DNA of 64,000 nt from Streptomyces sp. HUAS CB01 (GTDB taxonomy: Bacteria; Actinomycetota; Actinomycetes; Streptomycetales; Streptomycetaceae). Shown one piece after another: positions 15,381 through 24,549 of the stretch. Where the stretch lies: assembly GCF_030406905.1 (NCBI RefSeq), contig NZ_CP129137.1, positions 5,983,501-6,047,500 of the forward strand, given 5' to 3'. Numbering within the stretch: the first letter of the stretch is position 1; each line of letters begins with the position of its first letter. A program made the position numbers and the translations under genes. Under the pieces are notes generated by a model. It was not told where the DNA came from. It made no database searches and saw only the letters and a program-made list of their open reading frames with translations.

Positions 15381-17317
15381 CCGGTCCGAACACCGCCGTC
15401 GCGGAGCCTTCGCCGCCGGGCCGCGACGATCCGCTGGGGCAGGTCCTCGGGGACCGTCCGCCCGCCTTCGCCCTTCTGCACCGGCCGCACACCACCGGCC
15501 CCGGTGCCGTCGACCTCGTCCTCGGCGACGTCACCCGGTGCGCCACGCTCGCGGACGTGCCGGTGGCGGACGCGCCGGCCGGTGGCGGGGCCGGCGGGAC
15601 GGACGGCGGGCACGAGGTGCTCGTCCTGGTGCCGTACCGGCAGCTCACCGAACGCGGCTTCGCCGCCGTCGACGACGGCGAACCCCTGCTCGCCCTGGAG
15701 GTGCGCGAGCAGGCGACGCTCCCGCTGGGCGACGTGCTCCGACGGCTGCCCGACGTGCCCGTGTCCCTGACCGACGGCCGGTTCGACACGGACGACGACA
15801 CCTACGCCGCGCTGGTGCGCAGGGTCGTCGCCGACGAGATCGGCACGGGCGAGGGCGCCAACTTCGTCGTCAAGCGGTCGTTCACCGCGGACATCACCGG
15901 GTACACGCCCGCCGCCGCCCTGTCGTGCTTCCGGCGGCTGCTGGAGCGCGAGACCGGCGCCTACTGGACGTTCCTGATCCACACCGGCGAACGCACGTTC
16001 GTCGGGGCGTCCCCCGAGCGGCACGTCAGCCTGAGCGACGGAACCGCCGTGATGAACCCCATCAGCGGAACCTACCGCTACCCGGCCGGCGGCCCCACCC
16101 TCAGCGGCGTACTCGACTTCCTCGGCGACCCCAAGGAGACCGAGGAGCTCTACATGGTCGTCGACGAGGAACTGAAGATGATGGCCCGGATCTGCGAGAC
16201 CGGTGGCCGGGTGACCGGCCCCCACCTCAAGGAGATGGCGCGGCTGGCCCACACCGAGTACTTCATCGAGGGCCGCACCACCCGGGACGTGCGCGACATC
16301 CTGCGCGAGACGCTGTTCGCCCCCACCGTCACCGGCTCCCCCCTGGAGAACGCCGCCAAGGTCATCAGCAGGTACGAGCCCGAGGGCCGCGGCTACTACA
16401 GCGGGGTCGCCGCGCTCATCGGCCGGGACGCGTCCGGCGGGCGCACACTGGACTCCGCCATCCTCATCCGCACCGCGGACATCGACCGCTCCGGCCGGCT
16501 GCGGATAGGCGTCGGGGCCACGCTGGTGCGTCACTCCGACCCCGCGTCGGAGGTCGCCGAGACCCGGGCGAAGGCGGCCGGGCTGCTCGCGGCCCTGGAC
16601 GGACCCGGCCCCACCCCCCTCGCCACCGAGGAGCGGGTCCTCAGCGCCCTCGCCCGGCGCAACGAGACCATCGCCGACTTCTGGCTGACCGGGGCACCCG
16701 GCGACGCCACGGCCCGCGCCGCCGAACTGGCCGGCCGCAGCGTGCTGGTGGTGGACGCGGAGGACACCTTCACCGCCATGATCGGGCACCAGCTCAGGTC
16801 GCTCGGGCTCACGGTGACGGTGCGGCGGTTCGACGAGGCGTACGACACCGACGCCCACGACCTGGTCGTGATGGGACCCGGCCCGGGCGACCCCCGCCTG
16901 ACGGACGACCCGAAGATCAGGCATCTGCGCGGCACCGTCGGACGACTGCTGGAGACCCGGAAGCCGTTCATGGCGGTCTGCCTGAGTCACCAGGTGCTCG
17001 CCACCCTCCTCGGTCTGCCCCTGGTCCGGCGGGACGTGCCCAACCAGGGCGTACAGCGCGAGATCGACCTCTTCGGGCAGCGGCAGCGCGTCGGCTTCTA
17101 CAACACCTTCGCCGCGCGTGCCGACTCCGACAAGACCGAGCACCCCGTCCGCGGCGTCGTGGAGATCTGCCGGGACCCCGGGAACGGCGAGGTCCACGCC
17201 CTGCGCGGCAGCGGGTTCGCCTCCCTGCAGTTCCACGCCGAGTCGGTGCTGTCCCAGAACGGTGTGGCCGTCACCGAGTCCCTGCTGACGGAGGTGCTGC
17301 GCTCGTGCACGCGGTGA
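15377..17317 (+). CDS. phzE: PhzE-type 2-amino-2-deoxyisochorismate (ADIC) synthase
   Basis: The 646-residue enzyme makes ADIC from chorismate and glutamine. The N-terminal chorismate-utilising domain (about residues 40-430) carries [31 protein letters not shown] and [14 protein letters not shown] segments. The C-terminal class I glutaminase (about 440-640) has GPGPGDPR, the Cys nucleophile in AVCLSHQV, and the His-Glu pair in FHAESVL. The single-chain fusion and the length fit PhzE rather than separate anthranilate synthase subunits. The start GTG overlaps the phzD stop (GTGA) and is preceded by GGAGGA. The gene for a small alpha/beta-barrel protein overlaps its 3' end by 13 bp. Confidence 0.96.
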   Translation: MTGPNTAVAEPSPPGRDDPLGQVLGDRPPAFALLHRPHTTGPGAVDLVLGDVTRCATLADVPVADAPAGGGAGGTDGGHEVLVLVPYRQLTERGFAAVDDGEPLLALEVREQATLPLGDVLRRLPDVPVSLTDGRFDTDDDTYAALVRRVVADEIGTGEGANFVVKRSFTADITGYTPAAALSCFRRLLERETGAYWTFLIHTGERTFVGASPERHVSLSDGTAVMNPISGTYRYPAGGPTLSGVLDFLGDPKETEELYMVVDEELKMMARICETGGRVTGPHLKEMARLAHTEYFIEGRTTRDVRDILRETLFAPTVTGSPLENAAKVISRYEPEGRGYYSGVAALIGRDASGGRTLDSAILIRTADIDRSGRLRIGVGATLVRHSDPASEVAETRAKAAGLLAALDGPGPTPLATEERVLSALARRNETIADFWLTGAPGDATARAAELAGRSVLVVDAEDTFTAMIGHQLRSLGLTVTVRRFDEAYDTDAHDLVVMGPGPGDPRLTDDPKIRHLRGTVGRLLETRKPFMAVCLSHQVLATLLGLPLVRRDVPNQGVQREIDLFGQRQRVGFYNTFAARADSDKTEHPVRGVVEICRDPGNGEVHALRGSGFASLQFHAESVLSQNGVAVTESLLTEVLRSCTR

Positions 17318-17637
17318 TCGTGTGGTGGGACCTCGCCGGTTCGGCACAGACCGTGGAGTCGCTGCGCTCCTTCCTGCGGGACGAGGCCGTTGACCGCTTC
17401 GCCCGGGTTCCCGGCCTGAGGCTGAAGTTCTGGATCTCGGACACGGCCCGGCAGCGCTGGGGAGCCGTGCTGCTGTGGGAGTCCGCCGAGGCCGCCGCCG
17501 TGCCCCTGGCTCCGCGCGCCGCCGAACTCATCGGCCGCCCGCCGGACTCCGTGACCGCCTTCGACGTCGAGGCCACCGTCGAGGGGCTGTTCACCACGGC
17601 GGCCCTCGCCGGCCGTGGCATCGCCCTCGAGGAGTAG
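17305..17637 (+). CDS. Small dimeric alpha/beta-barrel protein (YdhR-like monooxygenase)
   Basis: The 110-residue protein overlaps the phzE end by 13 bp, so it is translationally coupled. The pattern of a hydrophobic first strand (HAVIVWWDL), a long helix, LRLKFWISD, a second sheet (GAVLLWES) and a C-terminal FDVEATVE resembles YdhR/antibiotic-biosynthesis-monooxygenase-like ferredoxin folds. Such proteins can oxidise quinol-type aromatics without cofactors or act as cyclases. In this context it may act on a hydroxylated anthranilate. The fold call is tentative and no catalytic residue can be named with confidence. The GTG start is the first in frame after the coding overlap. Confidence 0.68.
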   Translation: MHAVIVWWDLAGSAQTVESLRSFLRDEAVDRFARVPGLRLKFWISDTARQRWGAVLLWESAEAAAVPLAPRAAELIGRPPDSVTAFDVEATVEGLFTTAALAGRGIALEE

Positions 17638-17800
17638 GGGGCCGGTGACGGCCGCCGGCCGTCACCGCGGTCGCACGTCCGGTCGGCGGCCCGCGCGCCG
17701 CCGCGCCGCGGCGCGTGACGACACAGGACCTCGGGGACGTGCCCGGCATCGCGCCGGGCCGTCACCCGTCCGTACGACTGGGAAGGGAAGCGAACACGAC

Positions 17801-19000
17801 ATGGCGAGGATCATCGTCGCCGGGGGCGGAATCGGCGGGCTGGCCGCCGCCCTGAGCGTCGCACGGCAGGGGCACGACGTCGTCGTGCTGGAACGCCGCC
17901 GGGCCTTCGAGGAACTCGGCGCCGGCATCCAACTCGGCCCCAACGCCTTCTGGGCCCTGGACCGTCTCGGTGTGGGCGCGGAGGTCCGCGGCAAGGCCGT
18001 CTTCATCGACCAACTTCGCCTCATGGACGGCACGTCGGGCGAGTGCGTGGCCCGGATGCCGCTCACCGGGCCCTACCGTGCGCGGTTCGGCAACCCGTAC
18101 GCCGTCGTGCACCGCGGCGACCTGTACGAACCGTTGCTGCGGGCCTGCCGCGCCGACCCCCGCGTCGAGCTGGTCCCCGGAGCGCAGGTGACCGGCTACA
18201 CCCAGGACGCCGGCAGGGTCACGGCCGCACTGGCGGACGCCACCGCGGTCACCGGCGACGCGCTGATCGGCGCGGACGGCATCCGCTCGGTGGTCCGCGC
18301 CCGGCTCGTCGGGGACGGCGAACCCCGTGTCTCCGGCCACACGATCTACCGCTCGGTGATCCCGATGGAGAAGGTCCCCGAGGACCTGCGCTGGAACACG
18401 GTCACGCTGTGGGCCGGCCCCAAGTGGCACTTCGTCCACTACGCCATCGGCGGCGGCAGGTACCTGAACCTCGCCGCCACCCGCGACGACGGCGCGACCG
18501 TCGCCGTCGCCGGGGACCCCGTCGAACGACGTCACGTGCTCGCGGAGTTCCCCGGTCTGCGCGGCACCGTCCGACGCCTGCTGGAACTCGGCGAGGACTG
18601 GCGGACGTGGGTCCTGTGCGACCGCGACCCCGTCGACACCTGGACCGACGGCCGCGTGGCGCTGCTCGGCGACGCCGCCCACCCCATGCTCCAGTACGCG
18701 GCCCAGGGCGCCTGCATGGCCCTGGAGGACGCCGTCGTCCTCGGTGGACTCCTCGACTGCGACGCCGGGTCCCTCGCCCCGCGCCTCGAGAAGTACGCGG
18801 CCGAACGCCGCGAACGCACGGCGCGGGCGCAGTTCGTCGCCCGTGAGATGGGCACCCGGCTGTACCATCCCGCCGGCGACGAGGCGAAGGCGCGCAACGC
18901 CATGCTGTCCGGACTCTCCGAGACCGACCTGTACGACAAGGTCGACTGGCTGCACGGCTTCTCGCCGTCGGTCGGGCCCGTCGGCGGGGCGGTCCGTTGA
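17801..19000 (+). CDS. FAD-dependent aromatic hydroxylase (3-hydroxybenzoate 6-hydroxylase-like)
   Basis: The 399-residue class A flavoprotein monooxygenase uses NAD(P)H and O2 to hydroxylate a phenolic acid. It shows [12 protein letters not shown] near the N-terminus, [14 protein letters not shown] (DG motif) and [27 protein letters not shown]; the [15 protein letters not shown] form is typical of 3-hydroxybenzoate 6-hydroxylases and related salicylate hydroxylases. If the substrate is 3-hydroxyanthranilate, para-hydroxylation would give 2-amino-3,6-dihydroxybenzoate; oxidative decarboxylation is the alternative. The ATG is preceded by GGGAAGGGAAG. The stop overlaps the TTG start of the chorismate synthase gene (TTGA). 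Substrate assignment is inference. Confidence 0.9.
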   Translation: MARIIVAGGGIGGLAAALSVARQGHDVVVLERRRAFEELGAGIQLGPNAFWALDRLGVGAEVRGKAVFIDQLRLMDGTSGECVARMPLTGPYRARFGNPYAVVHRGDLYEPLLRACRADPRVELVPGAQVTGYTQDAGRVTAALADATAVTGDALIGADGIRSVVRARLVGDGEPRVSGHTIYRSVIPMEKVPEDLRWNTVTLWAGPKWHFVHYAIGGGRYLNLAATRDDGATVAVAGDPVERRHVLAEFPGLRGTVRRLLELGEDWRTWVLCDRDPVDTWTDGRVALLGDAAHPMLQYAAQGACMALEDAVVLGGLLDCDAGSLAPRLEKYAAERRERTARAQFVAREMGTRLYHPAGDEAKARNAMLSGLSETDLYDKVDWLHGFSPSVGPVGGAVR

Positions 19001-20181
19001 GCAGGTTGCGTTGGCTGACCGCGGGGGAGTCGCACGGACCCGCGCTGGTGGCGACGTTGGAGGGTCTTCCCGCCGGCGTCCCGGTCACCACGGGGATGGT
19101 GGCGGACCATCTGGCACGGCGGCGCCTGGGTTATGGACGTGGTGCGCGGATGAAGTTCGAGCGGGACGAGGTGACCTTCCTCGGTGGGGTGCGGCACGGG
19201 CTCACGCTGGGTTCTCCGGTCGCGGTCATGGTGGGCAACACGGAGTGGCCCAAGTGGGAGAAGGTGATGGCGGCCGATCCGGTCGATCCGGCCGAGCTGG
19301 CCGAGTTGGCTCGTAACGCGCCGTTGACCCGGCCCCGGCCTGGTCATGCGGATCTTGCGGGGATGCAGAAGTACGGCTTCGACGAGGCCCGGCCGGTGCT
19401 GGAGCGTGCGAGTGCCCGGGAGACCGCGGCGCGTGTCGCTCTGGGCGCCGTCGCCCGCTCCTATCTGAGGGAGACGGCGGGCGTCGAGATCGTCTCGCAT
19501 GTGGTCGAGCTTGCCGCGGCCAGGGCTCCCCGCGGGGTGTACCCGACGCCGGCGGATGTGGAGAGGCTCGACGCCGACCCGGTGCGCTGCCTGGACGCGG
19601 ACGCGTCGAAGGCGATGGTCGCGGAGATCGATCAGGCGCACAAGGACGGTGACACGCTCGGTGGTGTGGTGGAGGTGCTTGCCTACGGGGTGCCGGTGGG
19701 TCTGGGTTCGCACGTGCACTGGGACCGCCGGCTCGATGCGCGTCTGGCCGCGGCGCTGATGGGCATCCAGGCGATCAAGGGTGTGGAGGTCGGTGACGGT
19801 TTCGAGCTGGCCCGGGTGCCCGGTTCCCGGGCCCATGACGAGATCGTCTCCACCGAGGACGGCATCCGTCGCTCCTCCGGCCGCTCCGGCGGTACCGAGG
19901 GTGGTCTGAGCACGGGGGAGCTGCTGCGGGTGCGTGCGGCGATGAAGCCGATCGCGACCGTGCCGCGTGCGCTCAGGACGGTGGACGTGGTGACCGGCGA
20001 GTCCGCCGCGGCCCACCACCAGCGCTCGGATGTGTGTGCTGTGCCGGCGGCGGGGATCGTGGCCGAGGCGATGGTGGCGCTGGTGCTGGCGGACGCCGTC
20101 GCGGAGAAGTTCGGCGGTGACAGCGTTCCCGAGACCCGCCGCAATGTGCGCTCGTACCTCGAGAACCTGGCCGTCCGGTGA
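18997..20181 (+). CDS. aroC: Chorismate synthase
   Basis: The 394-residue enzyme converts 5-enolpyruvylshikimate 3-phosphate to chorismate using reduced [14 protein letters not shown] near the N-terminus, RMKFERDEV, the [14 protein letters not shown] segment and [12 protein letters not shown] are all conserved, and it looks full-length. Its TTG start overlaps the previous stop by 4 bases. It completes a precursor-supply set with DAHP synthase and PhzE. The gene has visibly more T-ending codons (GGT, GAT, CTT, CGT, GTT) than its neighbours, as housekeeping aroC genes often do, which suggests it was recruited from the primary-metabolism copy. It could be the only aroC in the genome, but its place in this operon argues for a dedicated copy. 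Confidence 0.96.
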   Translation: MSRLRWLTAGESHGPALVATLEGLPAGVPVTTGMVADHLARRRLGYGRGARMKFERDEVTFLGGVRHGLTLGSPVAVMVGNTEWPKWEKVMAADPVDPAELAELARNAPLTRPRPGHADLAGMQKYGFDEARPVLERASARETAARVALGAVARSYLRETAGVEIVSHVVELAAARAPRGVYPTPADVERLDADPVRCLDADASKAMVAEIDQAHKDGDTLGGVVEVLAYGVPVGLGSHVHWDRRLDARLAAALMGIQAIKGVEVGDGFELARVPGSRAHDEIVSTEDGIRRSSGRSGGTEGGLSTGELLRVRAAMKPIATVPRALRTVDVVTGESAAAHHQRSDVCAVPAAGIVAEAMVALVLADAVAEKFGGDSVPETRRNVRSYLENLAVR

Positions 20182-20387
20182 GCGACGCACACGAGGCCGC
20201 GCCCCCGCGGCCCGGCGCGGGCGGCCCGGGCGTTCGCCCGTTGCGTCGGGTCCTCGCTCGCGACAGGGCCGCAGTGCGTGCACCTTTCACTTCATGATCT
20301 GAATTCACTTCCCGGAAGGAAAGCACCCCGAGCCCCTTCCTGATGCTTCAGACTGGCTCCATGAATTCAACCTCTGAAGTCAGGTCG

Positions 20388-20723
20388 ATGGCACGACAGT
20401 TGATCGGTTCAGTTGTCGGCGTAGCGGTGATGGCGGCGCTGTTCTCGGCCGGCACGGCCCAGGCGGCGCCGGTGGTGGCCCGGGCGGCGTCGACGGCGGC
20501 CGAGGGAGGCGAACCGGCGCCCGAGTGCGTCCGGTACACGGCGAGCTGGCGCTACACGCACGTCGCCAACGGCTGTGACACCACGCACCGGTTGACCGTG
20601 GAGTACGCCGACGGCTTCGACGTGCCCTGCCGTGAGGTGCGGCCCGGGGAGACGGTCACGTTCCCCGGGTACGGCACCGGCGGCAACAGCGTGCTGAGGG
20701 TGCGGCTCTGCACGTCGCCGTAG
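20388..20723 (+). CDS. Secreted alpha-amylase inhibitor, tendamistat family
   Basis: The 111-residue precursor has a signal peptide (MARQLIGSVVGVAVMAAL then AQA-type cleavage site near residue 26). The mature part contains SWRYTHVANGC, in which the Trp-Arg-Tyr triplet corresponds to the amylase-binding residues of tendamistat, and four Cys (CVRY, NGC, VPC, RLC) arranged for its two disulfides; VEYADGFDVPCREVRPGET also follows the family pattern. Upstream in-frame ATGs at 20343 and 20361 would add non-hydrophobic residues; 20388 was chosen because it begins the signal peptide, though its ribosome site is weak. It stands alone and is not obviously tied to the upstream cluster. The predicted role is proteinaceous inhibition of alpha-amylases outside the cell. 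Confidence 0.88.
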   Translation: MARQLIGSVVGVAVMAALFSAGTAQAAPVVARAASTAAEGGEPAPECVRYTASWRYTHVANGCDTTHRLTVEYADGFDVPCREVRPGETVTFPGYGTGGNSVLRVRLCTSP

Positions 20724-20734
20724 GGTGGCGGCTC

Positions 20735-21343
20735 ATGGAGACACGATTCCGCGAGGGTGAGGTCATCGTCCGCCGGGAGATGCTGGACGGCCGTGAATGG
20801 CTGGTCTATCCCGTGCGGGTGGCGGCCGACGACGAGCACGCGCTCGCCGTGTACCTGGCCCGGGGCACACCCCTCACCTTCGGCCACGGCGACTTCCGCT
20901 GGGGCCCGCACGCGTGGCTCGCGTTCGCGCACGAGTGGCAGTCGAGCGGCGTGCTCCAACTCCAGCGCCCGGGCGAGGGGTACGCGGTGTGGGGCCGCTG
21001 GGAGGGCGGCACCCTGCGGGAGTGGTACGTCAACTTCCAGGCGCCGTTCGCCCGTACGGAGCGCGGGTTCGACACGCTCGACCACGAGCTGGACCTCGTC
21101 ATCCCGGGCGACGGTTCCCCGTACCGGTGGAAGGACGTCGACCACTTCGACGAACGCGTGCGCACGGGCGGCCTCACGGCCGAGGAGGCGGCCGCCGTGC
21201 GAGCGGCCGCCTCCCGGGTCGTCGGTCTCGTGGAGCGCGGTCAGTGCTGGTGGGAGCGGTGGCGGGAGTGGGCGCCGCCCGCCGAGTGGGACGTGCCCGC
21301 GCCGGCCGCCCTGACGGACGGCGGCGCCCCCGGCGCCCGTTGA
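20735..21343 (+). CDS. DUF402 (FomD-like) protein
   Basis: The 202-residue protein matches the DUF402/FomD-like group: REWYVNFQAPFARTERGFDTLDHELDLVI followed by YRWKDVDHFDE carries the acidic, metal-binding residues of the domain. Members hydrolyse nucleoside di- or triphosphates or nucleotide-activated intermediates. It starts 11 bp after the amylase-inhibitor stop and ends close to a convergent membrane protein gene. The start ATG is weakly supported by GGTGGCGG upstream. The physiological substrate is unknown. Confidence 0.85.
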   Translation: METRFREGEVIVRREMLDGREWLVYPVRVAADDEHALAVYLARGTPLTFGHGDFRWGPHAWLAFAHEWQSSGVLQLQRPGEGYAVWGRWEGGTLREWYVNFQAPFARTERGFDTLDHELDLVIPGDGSPYRWKDVDHFDERVRTGGLTAEEAAAVRAAASRVVGLVERGQCWWERWREWAPPAEWDVPAPAALTDGGAPGAR

Positions 21344-21353
21344 GGGCCGCTAC

Positions 21354-22772
21354 CTACGGCCCGGTCGCCTCCCGGGGGGTCCGCTGCGCCCCGGTCGAAT
21401 CGGCCGGCGCCGCGGCCCCCTTCGGGGTGACCGCCCGCACCAGGACGTGCAGAAGCCATTCCAGCGGTCCCCGGCCCGGCTGCGTGCCGCGGAAGGCACG
21501 GGCCCACAGCGCGCAGCCCACCAGGGACACCAGGCAGAACGCGCCCAGCGCCCCCCAGCCGTGCTGGGGCCGCAACTCGGCGCGGGCCAGCACATGGACG
21601 GCGTACACCGAGAGCCCCATCGTGCCCACGGTGGCCAGCGGGCGCATCAACGGGCGGAGCAGCCCGCCGCGGGCGGCGGCGACGGCGAGACCGAGGAGCA
21701 GCAGACCGGCGCCGATGTTGGCGACGGTCTCCAAGGGTGTCTGGCTGTACGGCCCGTCGACCAGCAGCCAGGCCCAGGAGGTGCTCGGTATCGCGCCCGC
21801 CTGGGAGGCGAGCACCACCTGCACCGGATCGGGGGCGTTCACCGCGGCCGGGTGGCTTTCGGCGACCGCCCGCAGAAGTGCCTCACGACCGCCGCCCGGC
21901 CCCAGCGCCAGCGCCGACAGCCCGTGCCCGGCCGCCGTGGCCAGGGCTCCCCAGCCGATGAGCCGGCCGGCGGTGCCCGGCCGGCTCGGATCCATCACGC
22001 GGCCCAGCGCCATGCCGACCAGCACGTACGGGAAGTAGGTGAGCCACGGGTACGCGCCGGACAGCAGCAGGGTCTCCAGCGCGTCGCCGAATCCCGGCAG
22101 GCTCGTGACCGCGTCGAACCCGGGGTAACGGCCGCGGCCGGACACACGGTGGCCGAAGTACGGCCCCAGCACGTAGGACAGCACGGGTCCGACGACCGGT
22201 GAGAGCGCCGCCAGTACGAGCAGGGTGCGGGTCCGCAGCCGGGCGAGCGGCTCGGCGGCCAGGAAGTACACCGCGAAGAAGGTCAGGATGACCGCGATCC
22301 CGGACCTCAGCTCCGCGAGGGCCAGACCCAGTGCCGCGAGCACCGCGCAGCGGACGAGCGTGCCGCGCCGAGCACTCCTCTCCGGAGGGCGCGGGCGGGT
22401 CCCGCCCCGGGAGAGCGACAGTGACAGCCCCGCGATCAGCGTGAAGATCGCGGGCGCGCGCCCGTCGAACGCGACGATCAGATGGCCCGCCCCCTCGGGC
22501 CTCGCCGGGGGGCCGATGTGCGCGGCGAACATCGCGAGGACCGCCACGGCGCGGGCGGCGTCCACGCTGGTCAGCCGCTTCCCCCGGTCTCCCCGGGCCC
22601 GCCGCTCTCCCCGGTCTTCCGGTACTCCGCCGTCCCCCTGCCGCCCCGGTACTCCGCCGTCCCCCTGCCGCCCCGGTTCTCCGCGCTCTCCGCGCTCTCC
22701 GCGGTGTTCGTGTTCCTCCCGCTCGCCGGGCTCCCGCCCGGTCGGTGTCGCCGCACCCGCTGTCCGTACCAC
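21354..22772 (-). CDS. DUF418/DUF1624-like multi-spanning membrane protein
   Basis: The 472-residue protein has about ten hydrophobic segments after a hydrophilic N-terminal tail of about 65 residues. The first segment TSVDAARAVAVLAMFAAHIG resembles the start of the YeiB/DUF418 and DUF1624 (heparan-glucosaminide acetyltransferase-like) families, and the end contains MGLSVYAVHVLARAE. The tail is very rich in Gly, Arg and Glu and contains two copies of a 9-residue repeat encoded by a perfect 27-bp tandem duplication. The GTG start is the furthest upstream possibility; translation may really start closer to the first membrane helix. It is convergent with the DUF402 gene. Function is unknown, possibly acyl transfer across the membrane. 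Confidence 0.78.
   Translation of the reverse strand: MVRTAGAATPTGREPGEREEHEHRGERGERGEPGRQGDGGVPGRQGDGGVPEDRGERRARGDRGKRLTSVDAARAVAVLAMFAAHIGPPARPEGAGHLIVAFDGRAPAIFTLIAGLSLSLSRGGTRPRPPERSARRGTLVRCAVLAALGLALAELRSGIAVILTFFAVYFLAAEPLARLRTRTLLVLAALSPVVGPVLSYVLGPYFGHRVSGRGRYPGFDAVTSLPGFGDALETLLLSGAYPWLTYFPYVLVGMALGRVMDPSRPGTAGRLIGWGALATAAGHGLSALALGPGGGREALLRAVAESHPAAVNAPDPVQVVLASQAGAIPSTSWAWLLVDGPYSQTPLETVANIGAGLLLLGLAVAAARGGLLRPLMRPLATVGTMGLSVYAVHVLARAELRPQHGWGALGAFCLVSLVGCALWARAFRGTQPGRGPLEWLLHVLVRAVTPKGAAAPADSTGAQRTPREATGP
22620..22673. repeat. 27-bp perfect tandem duplication inside coding sequence
   Basis: Two identical 27-bp units (22620-22646 and 22647-22673) encode a repeated GRQGDGGVP-type nonapeptide in the N-terminal tail of the membrane protein. 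Shorter 9-bp repeats (CCGCGCTCT) follow. The length keeps the reading frame. Confidence 0.9.
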
Positions 22773-23312
22773 CTGATCCGCCCCCGCGTCTCCGGTCCTG
22801 CCGCCGAACCGGTCGTACGGCCCGGGCGGGTCGTACGGCCCCGGATCGGCTCGAAATGGTCGACCTCATGTGTATCGGTACGCGGTGGAAGGCCCGAAAC
22901 CGGGGCGCCCACGGCTCGCGTTGCGCCCGGCACCCGACGGCGGCAGCATGGGGAGACGGCCCGCGGGACGGGCCCCCGCCGGTGAGCCGGCGGCGACCGC
23001 CGGGACCCCCGGCGTGCAGGCGATGCGGCGATTTCCCCCAGATCAGCCGGTCATCCCGGGACGGCTGAGCGGGCGCCTCCGGCGCCAAGGAAGTCCGAGC
23101 GACTCCACCACGAGACCGATCAGCGTTCTTGCACGAGACGGATCTGCCACTCGGGTACACCGGCGACGTCGTCGCAGAGGCGGCCGATGCGGGCCGCGGC
23201 GCGGTGGAGCGCGCGCGGCGTCGTCCGGTACGGCGGCCATGTCGGACCGGCAACGCGCCGAACAACGACGTGTCCGTTCACTCAGCGCTCCGGACGAAGC
23301 TGGGAGTGAGCC
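22773..23312. other. 540-bp stretch without a supported gene
   Basis: Open frames cross this stretch on both strands, but they are Arg/Pro/Gly-rich, have no recognisable domain and lack ribosome sites. No hairpin or repeat stands out. It presumably holds the promoter of the membrane protein gene (reading left) and of the aldehyde-dehydrogenase-like gene (reading right). Confidence 0.5.
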
Positions 23313-24077
23313 ATGACGACTGCGACCGCGTTGCACTGGATCGACGGCACCTGGGTCGGCCCGGGAGGCCGTGACGGCCCCGACGCCCGCACGGCGCCGG
23401 GCGGCCGGACGACGGACGGGGGTGCCGGCGACGGGCGCGAGATGGCCGCACGGGCGCTCGTGGCGGCCAGAAGGGCCTTCGGCGAGACGCGCTGGAAGGA
23501 CGACCGCCATCTGCGTGCCAGGACCCTGCACGAGATGGCGGACGTGTTCGCCGCGCACGTCGGGCAGTTGACCGAGTCGCTGGCCCAGGCGGACGGAAAG
23601 CCGAGGCAGCACGCGCGCTTCGAGGCGGAGACGGTGCCGTCGCGGCTGCGGTACTTCGCCTCGCTCGTGCGCACCGGGCACGGCCGCGCGCTCGAAGTCG
23701 GCCCGGGGAAGTGCTCCCTCCTGCTGCGCCGCCCCCGCGGCGTCGCGGGAATCGTCGTGCCGCGCCGGTCCCCGGTCGCCCTGCTCGTCTGCTCCCTGGC
23801 CCCGGCCCTCGCGGCCGGTACGACCAGCGTGGTGCGGATGCCCGGGCAGACCGCGCGCGTCAACGCCCTGGTGTTCGGGATCCTCTCCGAGGTCCAGTCC
23901 CTGCCGCGCGGCGTCGTGAACGGGTTCACGGAGGAGGACGGCGCGGGCGCCCGCTACCTGGTCGCCGCCGCCGATGTGCCGTGCACCCTCGACGGGGCCG
24001 CCCGGGAGGCGTCGGCGATGGAGCACTTCGTCGAGTGCGAGCGGGTGACGATCACCCCGGGAACCATCCAGCGGTAG
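23313..24077 (+). pseudogene. Half-length aldehyde dehydrogenase-like protein
   Basis: The 254-residue product resembles only the N-terminal cofactor-binding half of aldehyde dehydrogenases (normally about 480-500 residues). Familiar segments are the N-terminal WIDGTWVGP, ARAAFGETRW-like helix, RPRGVAGIVVPRRSPVALLVCSLAPALAAGTTSVVRMPGQT and LPRGVVNGFTEE. The usual IxPWNFP is altered to VVPRRSP, the Lys of the LKPxE motif is Arg, and the catalytic Cys/Glu half is missing altogether; no remnant of it is seen downstream. It may be a decaying gene or a non-catalytic domain protein. It cannot provide the ketoglutarate-semialdehyde step of the hydroxyproline region. Confidence 0.72.
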
Positions 24078-24125
24078 GAGGAACCCGGGCCAGGCGCCCG
24101 TACGGCACGGGTGGTTGACGGCCCG

Positions 24126-24400
24126 TCACGGGGAGCTGCGGGACCCGGCCCCGATCCGGCGCGGACGGGGACCGGTGCCGCCGCGGTCCTCGCCCCGGTG
24201 CACGACGGTCACCGCGGCGAGGGCCGCCGCCATGCCGACCGCGGTCTGTGTGCCGAACGGGGCTCCCCGAAGAGCAGTGCGCCCCGCACGGCCGTCACCG
24301 GCGCCATGAGCAACATCAGCGCATTGACCCGGGTCACCCCGGAGCGGCGCAGGATCAGCCGGTACAGGCCGTACCCGCCGCCTGCGGAGAGCGCCACCAC
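24126..24400 (-). pseudogene. Frameshifted remnant of an EamA/DMT-family transporter
   Basis: On the minus strand the segment near 24400-24275 reads GYGLYRLILRRSGVTRVNALM then LLMAPVTAVRGALLFGEP, which is the penultimate part of an EamA (drug/metabolite transporter) domain. Immediately afterwards the frame is lost, and the expected last helix (TAVGMAAALAAVTVVHR) continues in another frame towards 24170. Only about 80 residues of a family that normally has about 300 remain. The combination of 5' truncation and a frameshift at about 24262-24270 indicates a pseudogene. Confidence 0.6.
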
Positions 24401-24549
24401 CCGGGCGACGGCCGTCCGGGAGGAGGCGTCCGCGGGCGGCGCGGCAGCCCCCGGCCCGCGCGCCGAAGCCCCCGGGACGGCTCCGCGCCCCCGCCCTCCG
24501 GTTCACCGCGATGACGTCGCCGGCCTGCGTTCACGTCGCCGGCCGGCGC

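Noticed and set aside
10698..20181. Phenazine biosynthesis cluster
   Set aside because: PhzD and PhzE homologues are present, but no PhzA/B, PhzF or PhzG homologue is seen, and an EntA-like dehydrogenase takes their place.
20286..20311. TTCACTTC direct repeat before the amylase inhibitor as regulator site
   Set aside because: Only two copies 18 bp apart, no second locus with the same motif in the window; too weak to list as a feature.
22870..23316. 148-codon plus-strand open frame before the dehydrogenase fragment
   Set aside because: No ribosome site, no recognisable domain, amino-acid composition typical of random high-GC frames.
23313..24077. Assigning the aldehyde dehydrogenase fragment to the hydroxyproline pathway
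   Set aside because: It lacks the catalytic half and lies 29 kb away from the hydroxyproline genes.
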